DNA from: DASPPM01 sp035604475
GTDB taxonomy: Bacteria > Pseudomonadota > Alphaproteobacteria > JACZXZ01
Reading direction: 5' to 3'
Assembly (NCBI GenBank): GCA_035604475.1
Contig: DATNIJ010000107.1
Span: 1-23,802, forward strand
DNA: 23,802 bases
The position numbers and the translations under genes were made by a program. Below the pieces are notes generated by a model, which did no database searches, was not told the DNA's origin, and saw only the letters and a list, made by a program, of their open reading frames with translations. The first letter of the stretch is position 1, and each line of letters begins with the position of its first letter. Below are positions 1 through 6,716 of this stretch, piece after piece.

Positions 1-202
1 CCTCGAGCGCACGGTCGAGGCCTGCCGCACGCCGCGCACCGGGGCCGAGATCATCCCGGTGCTGTTCCGCCGCGAGCTCGACCTTCATCAGCTCTCCTTC
101 GCGATCGGCGAGGCGCTTGCCCATCTCCACTATCTCGTGGGTCTCGGCCGGCTCAAGCGCGAGACGGGCGCGGACGGCGTCTATCGCTTCCTCACGGCGT
201 GA
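1..202 (+). CDS. MBL-fold metallo-hydrolase, C-terminal fragment (5' end outside window)
   Basis: The frame is open from base 2 to a TGA at 200-202 and encodes 66 residues. The tail contains TGAEIIPVLFRREL and then GEALAHLHYLVGLGRL. This matches the winged-helix domain that closes the MBL-fold hydrolases related to LACTB2 and glyoxalase II, in which the phrase 'PxLFxRELDxHQ...GEALAHL' is typical. The zinc-binding core (HxHxDH) would lie upstream of the window, so activity cannot be judged here. The substrate is unknown; members of this family act as thioesterases or nucleases. The next gene follows on the same strand after 86 bp and may share its transcript. The family call rests on recognising the C-terminal motif only. 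Confidence 0.75.
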   Translation, partial: LERTVEACRTPRTGAEIIPVLFRRELDLHQLSFAIGEALAHLHYLVGLGRLKRETGADGVYRFLTA

Positions 203-288
203 GCGCGGCCCAGGTGCGCCGCCCCTTCGCCCAAGTGCGCGCAGCCGACCGCTTGCGCGCGAGCCCCTTCGCGGGCAAGCTCAGTGCC

Positions 289-474
289 ATGGCTGAGCTC
301 GTCAATTTGCGCCTGGTGCTGAAGCGCAAGGCCCGCGCGCTCGCCGAGCGCGAGGCGGCCGAGCGGCGCCTTCGCTTCGGCCGCGCCAAGGCCGATGTCG
401 TGCGCCAAGAGCGCGAGGCCGAGCTTGAGCGCCGCCGCCTCGAGGCGAAGCGCCTGGTGCGCGAGGAGGACTAA
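289..474 (+). CDS. DUF4169 family small basic protein
   Basis: This 61-residue, highly charged protein begins MAELVNLR and continues with Arg/Lys/Glu/Ala-rich helix, including RLRFGRAKAD near residues 28-37. An N-terminal 'VNLR', a central 'FGR.KA' and overall helical composition are the hallmarks of DUF4169, a family of about 60-70 residues found mainly in Alphaproteobacteria. A longer reading from a GTG at 199, overlapping the preceding stop codon, is possible. I prefer the ATG at 289 because it gives the usual family length and places the conserved motif at the N-terminus. The stop TAA overlaps the ATG of the next gene by one base, which suggests translational coupling. No function is established for the family that I can state. 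Confidence 0.75.
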   Translation: MAELVNLRLVLKRKARALAEREAAERRLRFGRAKADVVRQEREAELERRRLEAKRLVREED

Positions 475-926
475 TGGAGGCGAGGGCGAAACCTGCCTTG
501 CGGCGGCCCGGTGCGGTGCCCTTCGCCATCAAAGGCCTGGATCACGTGGTCTTGCGCTACCGCGACGTGGCACGGGGCGTGCGCTTTTATTGCGAGGTGC
601 TCGGCTGCACGGTCGAGAAGGTGCAGCCCGAGTTCGGCCTCACCCAGCTGCGCGCGGGCTCGAGCCTGATCGACCTCGTCGACGTGAGCGGCAGGATCGG
701 CCGCGCGGGCGGTGCCGCCCCCGGCAAAGAGGCCCGCAACCTGGACCATTTCTGCTTGCGCATCGAGCCCTGGGACGCGGGCGCCATAGCGCGTCATCTG
801 GCGGCCCACGGCGTGGCCGCGGGCGAGGTGGTGAGCCGCTATGGCGCCGAGGGGGAAGGCCCCTCGCTCTACCTCCATGATCCCGAGGGCAACCAGGTCG
901 AGCTCAAAGGGCCGGCGGCGGCGTAG
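474..926 (+). CDS. VOC-superfamily (glyoxalase/bleomycin-resistance fold) protein
   Basis: This 150-residue single-module VOC protein has the first strand at residues 18-30 (IKGLDHVVLRYRD), the second half beginning at NLDHFCLRIE near 89-97, and a C-terminal HDPEGNQVELKG at 135-146. The likely metal ligands are His24, His92 and Glu143, the usual positions for divalent-metal VOC enzymes such as glyoxalase I, dioxygenases and fosfomycin-type resistance proteins. The metal site therefore looks intact and the protein is probably an enzyme, but the substrate cannot be read from the sequence. The ATG at 474 overlaps the previous stop and has a GAGGAGG ribosome-binding site 4 bases upstream. A start nearer residue 15 is possible because the first 15 residues look dispensable. 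Confidence 0.85.
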   Translation: MEARAKPALRRPGAVPFAIKGLDHVVLRYRDVARGVRFYCEVLGCTVEKVQPEFGLTQLRAGSSLIDLVDVSGRIGRAGGAAPGKEARNLDHFCLRIEPWDAGAIARHLAAHGVAAGEVVSRYGAEGEGPSLYLHDPEGNQVELKGPAAA

Positions 927-946
927 GCTCGGCTTCATGGCCGAGC
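927..946. terminator. Terminator-like hairpin between convergent genes
   Basis: Immediately after the VOC gene stop, GCTCGGC (927-933) and GCCGAGC (940-946) form a perfect 7-bp stem with a 6-base loop. It lies in the 42-bp gap between the VOC gene and the 3' end of msrB, which converge here. There is no T-tract on either side, so intrinsic termination is not assured; the hairpin may only stabilise 3' ends. Confidence 0.4.
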
Positions 947-968
947 GGGGCGCCGATAACGCGCGGCG

Positions 969-1394
969 CTATTTCTTGACGATGAGCTTGAGCGCTGCCG
1001 AGTTGAGGCAGTAGCGCTTGCCCGTGGGCTCAGGGCCATCCTCGAAGACATGGCCGAGATGCGCGTCGCACCGGCTGCACAGCACCTCGGTGCGCATCAT
1101 GAAGAGGCTGCGGTCCTCCTTGAGCGCGACCGCCCCCGCCTTGACGGGCGCCCAGAAGCTCGGCCAGCCGGTGCCGGACTCGTATTTGGTCGAGGCGTCG
1201 AACAAGGGCTGGCCGCAGCAGATGCAGGTATAGACGCCCGCGGCCTTGCAGTTCCAATAGAGCCCCGTGAAGGCGCGTTCGGTGCCGTGCCGGCGCGCGA
1301 TCTGATACTGCTGCGGCGTCAGTTGCGCGCGCCACTCGGCGTCGCTCTTGACGATCTTGTCGGCCTTGTCCGCCTTTTCCGCTTTGGCCATCAT
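969..1394 (-). CDS. msrB: Peptide-methionine (R)-S-oxide reductase MsrB
   Basis: This 141-residue protein reduces methionine-R-sulfoxide in damaged proteins, using thioredoxin as electron donor. Diagnostic features are all present: structural zinc cysteines C57/C60 and C106/C109 (CICC and CSRC), the ESGTGWPSFW block at residues 72-81, the AHLGHVF block at 111-117, and the catalytic cysteine C129 in RYCLNSAAL. No signal peptide is seen; the N-terminus is a short lysine-rich stretch, so the protein should be cytoplasmic. Two consecutive ATG codons open the gene (1394 and 1391), preceded by an AAGGGGG ribosome-binding site. It lies 27 bp downstream of the AhpD-like gene and is probably cotranscribed with it, joining two antioxidant-type functions. 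Confidence 0.96.
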   Translation of the reverse strand: MMAKAEKADKADKIVKSDAEWRAQLTPQQYQIARRHGTERAFTGLYWNCKAAGVYTCICCGQPLFDASTKYESGTGWPSFWAPVKAGAVALKEDRSLFMMRTEVLCSRCDAHLGHVFEDGPEPTGKRYCLNSAALKLIVKK

Positions 1395-1421
1395 CGCCGG
1401 CCCCCTTATCGCGTGCTCGCC

Positions 1422-1889
1422 CTATTGGGCCGCCGTCGCCACGCGCGCCGTCCCGGCCGGCATCTGCCGGAAGGAGACCGCGAGCCGGTTCCAGCCGTTG
1501 ATCGCAACGATCGCGAGGGTGAGATCGACGAGCTCCTTCTCGCTGAAGTGCCCCTTCGCCTCCTCGAAGACCGCATCGGGCACATGGCCCTCGGAGACGA
1601 GGGTCACCGCCTCGCACCAGGCAAGCGCCGCCCGCTCGCGCTCGCTGAACAAGGGGGACTCGCGCCACACGGCGAGCGCATAGAGGCGCTCCTCGCTCTC
1701 GCCCGACTTGCGCGCGTCTTTCGTGTGCAAACCGACGCAATAGGCGCAGCCGTTGATCTGGGACGCGCGGGTCTTGACGAGCTCGACGAGCTTGTACTCG
1801 AGCCCCGCGCCGTCGACATAGGCCTGCAGCCCGCGCATGGCCTCGACGCCCTTCGGCGCCACCGCGTGATAGGAGATGCGCTGCTTCAT
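1422..1889 (-). CDS. Carboxymuconolactone decarboxylase / AhpD-like protein
   Basis: This 155-residue all-helical protein belongs to the carboxymuconolactone decarboxylase superfamily. The signature NGCAYCVGLHTKDARK carries the redox pair C48/C51 and His55, the arrangement used by AhpD-type alkylhydroperoxidases. A downstream helix with LTLAIVAINGWNRLAVSFR is also typical of the proteobacterial members. The reading frame extends much further upstream, but the ATG at 1889 is chosen because a GGAGG ribosome-binding site sits just before it and the family begins at this point. Its position between tadA and msrB on the same strand, with gaps of 43 and 27 bp, supports a role in peroxide defence. 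The physiological substrate is inferred only. Confidence 0.9.
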   Translation of the reverse strand: MKQRISYHAVAPKGVEAMRGLQAYVDGAGLEYKLVELVKTRASQINGCAYCVGLHTKDARKSGESEERLYALAVWRESPLFSERERAALAWCEAVTLVSEGHVPDAVFEEAKGHFSEKELVDLTLAIVAINGWNRLAVSFRQMPAGTARVATAAQ

Positions 1890-1932
1890 GGGATTTCCTC
1901 CGAACTTCATGCGGGCATCTGCTTGCCGTCCG

Positions 1933-2427
1933 TCAAGCACCGTCGCTGGCGCGCGCAACGGATGGCGCGCGACGTGCCGAGAAGAAGCGAACAAGCAGCG
2001 CGCCCGCGCGTCTCTCCTCGATCCCGCCATAGACTTCGGGACGGTGGTGACAGGTCGCTTGCGCGAAGATGCGCGCGCCGTGCTCCACCCCGCCGCCCTT
2101 GGCATCATAAGCCCCGAAGTAGAGACGGCGTAAACGCGCAAAGGAGATGGCAGCCGCGCACATGGCGCAAGGCTCGAGCGTCACATAGATGTCGCAGCGC
2201 TTGAGCCGCGCCTCGCCGAGCTTGGCGCAGGCCTCGCGAATCGCCAGCATTTCGGCATGCGCCGTGGGATCGCCGAGCGCGTGCATGCGATTGCCGGAGA
2301 GGGCCGCGATCTCCCCTTGCGCATCGACGATGAGCGCCGCGACCGGCACCTCGCCGCGCACGCCTGCCTCTTCCGCGCGGTCGAGCGCCATTGCCATGTA
2401 GCTCGGCTTCTTTGTCTTTCCCGCCAT
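1933..2427 (-). CDS. tadA: tRNA-specific adenosine deaminase TadA (nucleoside deaminase)
   Basis: This 164-residue zinc-dependent deaminase probably converts A34 to inosine in tRNA-Arg(ACG), which is needed to decode CGN codons. The zinc site is intact: H57-A-E59 in TAHAEMLAIREA, with Glu59 as proton shuttle, and C87/C90 in the PCAMC motif. The GNRMH stretch at 45-49 lies where tRNA-specific deaminases have their substrate loop. I start at the ATG at 2427; a later ATG giving MAMALDRAEEAG is also plausible because bacterial TadA often begins there. The gene is divergent from the amidotransferase gene with 95 bp between them. The neighbouring pseudouridine synthase and rsmD match the common alphaproteobacterial order, which favours TadA over guanine or cytosine deaminases. 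Confidence 0.88.
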   Translation of the reverse strand: MAGKTKKPSYMAMALDRAEEAGVRGEVPVAALIVDAQGEIAALSGNRMHALGDPTAHAEMLAIREACAKLGEARLKRCDIYVTLEPCAMCAAAISFARLRRLYFGAYDAKGGGVEHGARIFAQATCHHRPEVYGGIEERRAGALLVRFFSARRAPSVARASDGA

Positions 2428-2522
2428 GGCGCGACGATGGCCTCGCCAAGACCGCGCGTCAAGCCGTCGAGGCATCCGGCTGCGCATTGCGCTCGCGCTG
2501 CGCGCACCCTACATTGCCGCCC

Positions 2523-3233
2523 ATGACTCGTCCCGCCATCGGCCTCACCCTCGATGCGGAGCCGCCGGGCGGCTATTCCAAGCTGCCCTGGTACGCGCTG
2601 CGCCAGAACTATGCCGGGACCATCGCGGCCGCGGGCGGGCTGCCCGTGCTGCTGCCCCACGAGCCCGAGCGGGTCGAGGACTATCTCGCCCACCTCCGGG
2701 GCCTCGTCGTCACCGGCGGCGCCTTCGACGTCGACCCGGGCCTCTTCGGCGCCGCCTCGCGCCATCCCACGGTCAAGACCAAGGACCGGCGCACCGCCTT
2801 CGAGCACGCCATCCTCGCGGGCGCCTTGCGGCGCAACCTGCCGGTGCTCGGCATCTGCGGCGGCCAGCAGCTCCTGAACGTGGTCCTCGGCGGCACCCTC
2901 ATCCAGCACATCCCAGACGAGGTTGAGCGCGCGCTCGCCCACGAGCAGCCCAATCCGCGCACCGAGGCGGGCCACACCGTGCGGGTCGCCAAGGGCACGC
3001 TGCTCCACGAGATCACCGGGACGGACGAGCTCGCGGTCAATTCCGCCCACCATCAGGCGGCCAAGGAGGTGGGCGCGGGTGTCGTGATCAACGCCACGGC
3101 CGAGGACGGCGTCATCGAGGGCATCGAGCACCCCGGCTACCGCTTCTGTCTCGGCGTGCAATGGCATCCCGAGTATCTGATCAGCCCCGGCGACGGACGC
3201 ATCCTCGAGGCCTTCGTCGCCGCAGCCGGCTGA
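2523..3233 (+). CDS. Class-I glutamine amidotransferase-like hydrolase, gamma-glutamyl-GABA hydrolase (PuuD) family
   Basis: This 236-residue protein is of the peptidase C26 type. The nucleophile elbow is LGICGGQQLLN with Cys112, and the catalytic His215/Glu217 lie in GVQWHPEYL. An early VVTGGAFDVDP block (62-72) corresponds to the GGxDVxP substrate-loop motif of PuuD-like enzymes. The family hydrolyses gamma-glutamyl amides such as gamma-glutamyl-GABA in putrescine breakdown. No other putrescine genes are nearby, so the exact substrate is uncertain. The ATG at 2523 is preferred over in-frame upstream codons because the family begins at the MTRPxIGLT strand. The gene ends 4 bp before the pseudouridine synthase start, so the two are probably cotranscribed. 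It appears inserted into an otherwise standard tadA/synthase/rsmD neighbourhood. Confidence 0.88.
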   Translation: MTRPAIGLTLDAEPPGGYSKLPWYALRQNYAGTIAAAGGLPVLLPHEPERVEDYLAHLRGLVVTGGAFDVDPGLFGAASRHPTVKTKDRRTAFEHAILAGALRRNLPVLGICGGQQLLNVVLGGTLIQHIPDEVERALAHEQPNPRTEAGHTVRVAKGTLLHEITGTDELAVNSAHHQAAKEVGAGVVINATAEDGVIEGIEHPGYRFCLGVQWHPEYLISPGDGRILEAFVAAAG

Positions 3234-3237
3234 GCCC

Positions 3238-4020
3238 ATGGTCCAGGAGAAGGAGGACTCGGGCGAGCGCATCGCCAAGCGGCTCGCCCGCGCCGGGCTC
3301 TGCTCGCGGCGCGAGGCGGAGCGCTGGATCAGAGAAGGCCGCGTCGCGGTCGACGGCCAGGTGCTCACCACGCCGGCGTTCGTCGTCGCCAATGACAGCC
3401 TCGTCGCGGTCGACGGCAAGGTCCTCGCCGAGCCCGAGCCGCCGCGGCTCTTCCGCTATCACAAGCCGGCCGGCCTCCTCACCACGACGCGGGACCCGCA
3501 AGGCCGCCCCACCATCTTCGAGAAGCTGCCGCGCGAGCTGCCGCGCCTGATCGCGGTCGGCCGCCTCGACCTCGCTTCCGAGGGGCTCCTGCTCTTGACC
3601 AACGACGGCGAGCTTGCGCGCCATCTCGAGCTGCCTTCGACCGGCTGGCTTAGGCGCTACCGCGTGCGCGCCCGCGGCACGGCGGACGAAGGGCGGCTCA
3701 AGGCGCTCGCGCGCGGTGTTGACATTGATGGCGTCGCCTACGGTCCGATAGGGGCAACGCTCGACCGGGTCCAAGGGGCCAACGTCTGGCTCACGCTGGC
3801 GCTGCGCGAAGGAAAGAACCGGGAGGTGCGGCGCGTGCTCGAGCATGTCGGCCTCGCCGTGAACCGGCTCATCCGCATCGCCTACGGCCCCTTCCAGCTG
3901 GGCGAGCTCGCGCGCGGCGCCGTCCTTGAGGTGCCGCGCCGCGTGCTGCGCGACCAGCTCGGCGCGCTCTACAAGAAGCTCGCGGGCAAGGTAGAGCGCC
4001 ATGCGCATCGTCGCGGGTAG
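3238..4020 (+). CDS. S4-domain 23S rRNA pseudouridine synthase (RluB/RsuA family)
   Basis: This 260-residue protein has an N-terminal S4 RNA-binding domain (about 9-65, with GLCSRREAERWIREGRVAVDG) and an RsuA/RluB-type catalytic domain. The catalytic aspartate is Asp111 in VGRLDLASEGLLLLTNDG. FRYHKPAG (72-79) and GKNREVRRVLEHVGLAVNRLIRIAYGPF are the other family blocks. The enzyme isomerises uridine to pseudouridine in ribosomal RNA. The alphaproteobacterial members most resemble RluB (23S position 2605), but RsuA, RluE and RluF share the architecture and I cannot separate them here. It follows the amidotransferase by 4 bp, and its 3' end overlaps the rsmD start by 20 bp, implying translational coupling with another rRNA-modifying gene. 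Confidence 0.9.
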   Translation: MVQEKEDSGERIAKRLARAGLCSRREAERWIREGRVAVDGQVLTTPAFVVANDSLVAVDGKVLAEPEPPRLFRYHKPAGLLTTTRDPQGRPTIFEKLPRELPRLIAVGRLDLASEGLLLLTNDGELARHLELPSTGWLRRYRVRARGTADEGRLKALARGVDIDGVAYGPIGATLDRVQGANVWLTLALREGKNREVRRVLEHVGLAVNRLIRIAYGPFQLGELARGAVLEVPRRVLRDQLGALYKKLAGKVERHAHRRG

Positions 4021-4606
4021 GCATCGCGGCCGCGCCATCGTTGCACCCCCCGACGCTTCGGTGCGGCCGACGTCGGATCGCGTGCGCGAGAACCTCTTCA
4101 ACGTCCTGACGCATGGCCGGCTGAGCGCCGAGGGTTGGTCGCTCGAGGGTGCCACGGTGCTCGACGCCTTTGCCGGCAGCGGGGCGCTCGGCCTCGAGGC
4201 GCTCTCGCGCGGGGCCGCCGATGCCGTGTTCCTCGACACGGATCTCGCGGCACTCGAATGCGCGCGCCGCAACGTGAAGGCGCTCGGCGAGGAGCCGCAC
4301 AGCGTGCTCGTGCAAGCGGACGCAAGCCATCCGCCCACTCCTGCCAAGGTGCGCGGGCATCCGCGCGCGCGCAGCCTCGTCTTCCTCGATCCGCCTTACA
4401 AAAGCGGGCTCGCAGGAGCGGCACTCGCGGCCCTTGAAGCGGCGGATTGGCTCGCACCCGGTGCGCTTGCCGTCGTCGAGCTCGGCCGAGGCGAGCCCTT
4501 CGCCTTGCCTCAGGGCTTCACGCTCGCGGACGAGCGGCACTACGGGCGCACGCGCATCCTCTTCCTGCGGCGGGGGACCGCCGCTTCTATGCGTGCAGCC
4601 CCTTGA
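4001..4606 (+). CDS. rsmD: 16S rRNA (guanine966-N2)-methyltransferase RsmD
   Basis: This 201-residue SAM-dependent methyltransferase starts MRIVAGRHRGR, the standard RsmD opening, and continues with RPTSDRVRENLFNVL at 22-36. The SAM-binding loop is VLDAFAGSGALGLEALSRG (53-71). The catalytic N6/N2-methyltransferase motif is DPPY at 130-133. It methylates guanine 966 of 16S rRNA during small-subunit assembly. The start overlaps the upstream pseudouridine synthase by 20 bp, and the two genes probably form a ribosome-maturation unit. The last 20 bases overlap, tail to tail, with the 3' end of the Nudix gene on the other strand, so there is no room for a terminator between them. Confidence 0.95.
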   Translation: MRIVAGRHRGRAIVAPPDASVRPTSDRVRENLFNVLTHGRLSAEGWSLEGATVLDAFAGSGALGLEALSRGAADAVFLDTDLAALECARRNVKALGEEPHSVLVQADASHPPTPAKVRGHPRARSLVFLDPPYKSGLAGAALAALEAADWLAPGALAVVELGRGEPFALPQGFTLADERHYGRTRILFLRRGTAASMRAAP

Positions 4607-5432
4607 CGATCTCGAGATAGTCGGGGTGCTCGGGCGAGATGAGGCCGTGCTGGACGAGGAAGTGGATGATGACGAGGTTGCAGTTGAACTTGAACTCGGA
4701 GGTCTCGCTCACGACCGCCATGACCTGCTCGATGGGCCAGAGCATGAACTCCTGGATCTCGCCGTCGCGGTTCCTGGGCGTGAAGTCGCGGGGCACCTCG
4801 AGCTCGTAGACGAACTGCACGTCGGGCTTGAGGCCCTCGGGCGTCTCCAGGACGTAAGTGACGGCCCCCGTCGGCACCGCGAGTGCGGAAAGCGATTGGG
4901 GGATGTCGGCCTCCTCGTGGCATTCCTTGGCGAGATTGTCCCTGAGCGAGACGCCGGCGGGCTGGCCGCCCGCCACCATGTTGTCGAGCATGCCGGGATA
5001 GGTCGGCTTGTCGAGCGCGCGGCGTCCGACCCACATGGCGATGCGCTCGCCCTCGCGCACGAAGCCGTTCATGTGCACGCCGTAGGAGCGCACGCCGAAG
5101 TAAGGCGTCGCCGCGCGCTCCATCAGCATGAGCGGCGGGGCGCCCCAGGCGAGCGTCACCGGGTAGACCTCATCGCGCCAGCCCTCGATGACGCCCCGCT
5201 CGGCGAGCGCGCGCAGCGCCTCCTCGAATGCCGCACTGCGCTCCTCGCAGGTGCAGAGCGCCGGCGAGAGGATCACGGCCGCATCGCTCAGCGCGAAGAG
5301 CTTGGGGAAGCGCGCGAGCTCGCGCACGAAGGGCGGCTTCACCCAACCGACGCGCTCGCCCGCGACGATGAAGGGGCGGAAGTGCCGCATTTGGCGCTCG
5401 TTGCATTCGCGGATGCGGTCGAGAAAGCTCAC
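4587..5432 (-). CDS. DUF4743-Nudix hydrolase (thiamine pyrophosphokinase-related type)
   Basis: This 281-residue protein has an N-terminal DUF4743-like domain (about 1-115) followed by a Nudix domain (about 116-265). The Nudix box begins at GGQPAG (155-160) and has the helix KECHEEADI (169-177), with probable metal ligands Glu170, Glu173 and Glu174. Two consensus positions deviate: the first Glu of Gx5E is Ser, and the Gly near the end is Asp. Similar variation is usual in this eukaryote-like subfamily related to fungal and plant thiamine-pathway Nudix enzymes, which remove damaged thiamine diphosphate analogues. Assigning that activity here is inference. The gene converges on rsmD with a 20-bp overlap and lies 103 bp downstream of the ACT-like gene on the same strand. 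Confidence 0.85.
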   Translation of the reverse strand: MSFLDRIRECNERQMRHFRPFIVAGERVGWVKPPFVRELARFPKLFALSDAAVILSPALCTCEERSAAFEEALRALAERGVIEGWRDEVYPVTLAWGAPPLMLMERAATPYFGVRSYGVHMNGFVREGERIAMWVGRRALDKPTYPGMLDNMVAGGQPAGVSLRDNLAKECHEEADIPQSLSALAVPTGAVTYVLETPEGLKPDVQFVYELEVPRDFTPRNRDGEIQEFMLWPIEQVMAVVSETSEFKFNCNLVIIHFLVQHGLISPEHPDYLEIVKGLHA

Positions 5433-5535
5433 GGGGCTGCGGCTCCGGCTCGTTCGGCAGCCAACCGTTTAGCGGCATCCGCGCGCGCGCGCAACCGCGC
5501 TTCCGTGACAATCGCCCGCTGCCGTGCCGGCCGGC

Positions 5536-5826
5536 TCAGGCGCGTTGCGCGTAGCGCTTCTCCGAGGTGAGCACGATCTCGACGTCGGGGAGCTGGCGCA
5601 GGCAGCGCGCGATATAATCGCTGAGCGCGCGCTCCATGCCCTCGACCTGGATGTCGATGTGAAGCTCGGCTCCAGCGGCACCGCCGAGCGCGCTGCGCCA
5701 CTGCGAGGGGACGAGGCCGCGCTTGGCGAAGAGCTCGAGCACGCGCGGCATCACGCCGGGATCGGCGCGGGCCTCGACGGCGAAACAAGCGGTCGGCGAA
5801 CAGGTGGGGTCAGCGGCGGGAGACAT
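5536..5826 (-). CDS. Small ACT-domain-like protein
   Basis: This 96-residue protein shows one ACT-like fold across residues 14-88: CFAVEARADPGVMPRVLELF (strand, turn with D/G, helix), a central strand ELHIDIQVEGM, then a helix and a final VEIVLTSEK strand. Free-standing ACT proteins usually bind amino acids or regulate a partner enzyme; no partner is evident here. The frame is open further upstream, but the ATG at 5826 has an AGGAG ribosome-binding site about 11 bases before it and gives a natural N-terminus. The fold assignment comes from pattern alone, and the biological role is unknown. The gene may share a transcript with the Nudix gene downstream. Confidence 0.7.
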   Translation of the reverse strand: MSPAADPTCSPTACFAVEARADPGVMPRVLELFAKRGLVPSQWRSALGGAAGAELHIDIQVEGMERALSDYIARCLRQLPDVEIVLTSEKRYAQRA

Positions 5827-6017
5827 GGCAAGCAAACTCCTGCAAACGGGCGAACGCACAAGCACCAAGGTCCGGCAACCCAAGGGGCGCCGGGGTGCTA
5901 ATTCGCCGAATGCGGAGCTGCTCGCTCATGAGAGGAAGCTAGCCAAGGCCGGGCGTGCGGTCAAGCGCGGTCTTGCGCGCCCACCGCCATCTCGCTGGAA
6001 AGGCCGTCCCGCAGCAC

Positions 6018-6683
6018 TCAGCCAAGGGGGGCCGCTCGGCCTTCCTGCATCAAGCGTCGGGCAAGGGCTACCGCCGCCGGGGCGTCGGGCGCATAGCCGG
6101 TTGCGCCGATCGCGCTGGCGAACGCCTGGTTGACCGGCGCGCCGCCCACGAGGATGCCGCCGTTGAAGCCGGCGCGGCGCAGGGCCTCGACCGTCTGGCG
6201 CATGCTGGGCAGCGTCGTCGTGAGCAGCGCCGAAAGCCCGACGAGGTCCGGCCGGTGCGCACGCACTGCCGCGACGAAGTCGTCCGGCAGGACGTTGATG
6301 CCGAGATCGACAACCTCGAAGCCAGCACCCTCCATGATCATCGCGACGAGGTTCTTTCCGATGTCGTGCATGTCGCGGTAGACGCTGCCGATGACGAGCT
6401 TGCCGACCGGCCGAATCGCGTGCCCGGCGAGGCTCGGCCGCAGCACCTCGAGCCCGGCCTTCATCGCATTGGCGGCCATCAGCATCTCGGGAACGAACAG
6501 CCGTCCGGCGGCGAACTCGTCGCCGACCTCCTCCATGGCGGCAATCAGCGCATCATTGATGACGGTCTCGGCATCCGTGCCGAGCGCCAGCTCATGGCGC
6601 ACGAGCTCGGCGACCCGGTCTTGCGCGAAATCGCGGACGGCCTGGAAGATGGCGTCGAGCCGCTCCTCGAGCTCGTTGGACAT
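6018..6683 (-). CDS. Corrinoid (cobalamin-binding) methyl-carrier protein, MttC/MtbC-like
   Basis: This 221-residue methyl carrier accepts a methyl group on cobalt from its MttB-type partner. It has an N-terminal four-helix cap (about 5-85, with EEVGDEFAAGRLFVPEMLMAA at 51-71) and a Rossmann-like B12-binding domain (about 93-215). The base-off cobalt-ligand motif is DMHDIGKN, with Asp104, His106 and Gly109, followed by DLGINVLPDDFV and GGAPVN. The residues before the motif read GSVYRD rather than the more usual GTVxGD, a small departure. A GGAGG ribosome-binding site precedes the ATG. The gene follows the MttB homologue by 33 bp on the same strand, so the two form a substrate-methyltransferase/corrinoid-protein pair. 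Confidence 0.93.
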   Translation of the reverse strand: MSNELEERLDAIFQAVRDFAQDRVAELVRHELALGTDAETVINDALIAAMEEVGDEFAAGRLFVPEMLMAANAMKAGLEVLRPSLAGHAIRPVGKLVIGSVYRDMHDIGKNLVAMIMEGAGFEVVDLGINVLPDDFVAAVRAHRPDLVGLSALLTTTLPSMRQTVEALRRAGFNGGILVGGAPVNQAFASAIGATGYAPDAPAAVALARRLMQEGRAAPLG

Positions 6684-6716
6684 GGATGGCCTCCTCGCCG
6701 GGCTTCCCCGCCTCGG

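Noticed and set aside
199..288. Longer form of the DUF4169 protein starting from a GTG at 199
   Set aside because: It would add 30 residues with no family match; the conserved MAExVNLR start is at 289.
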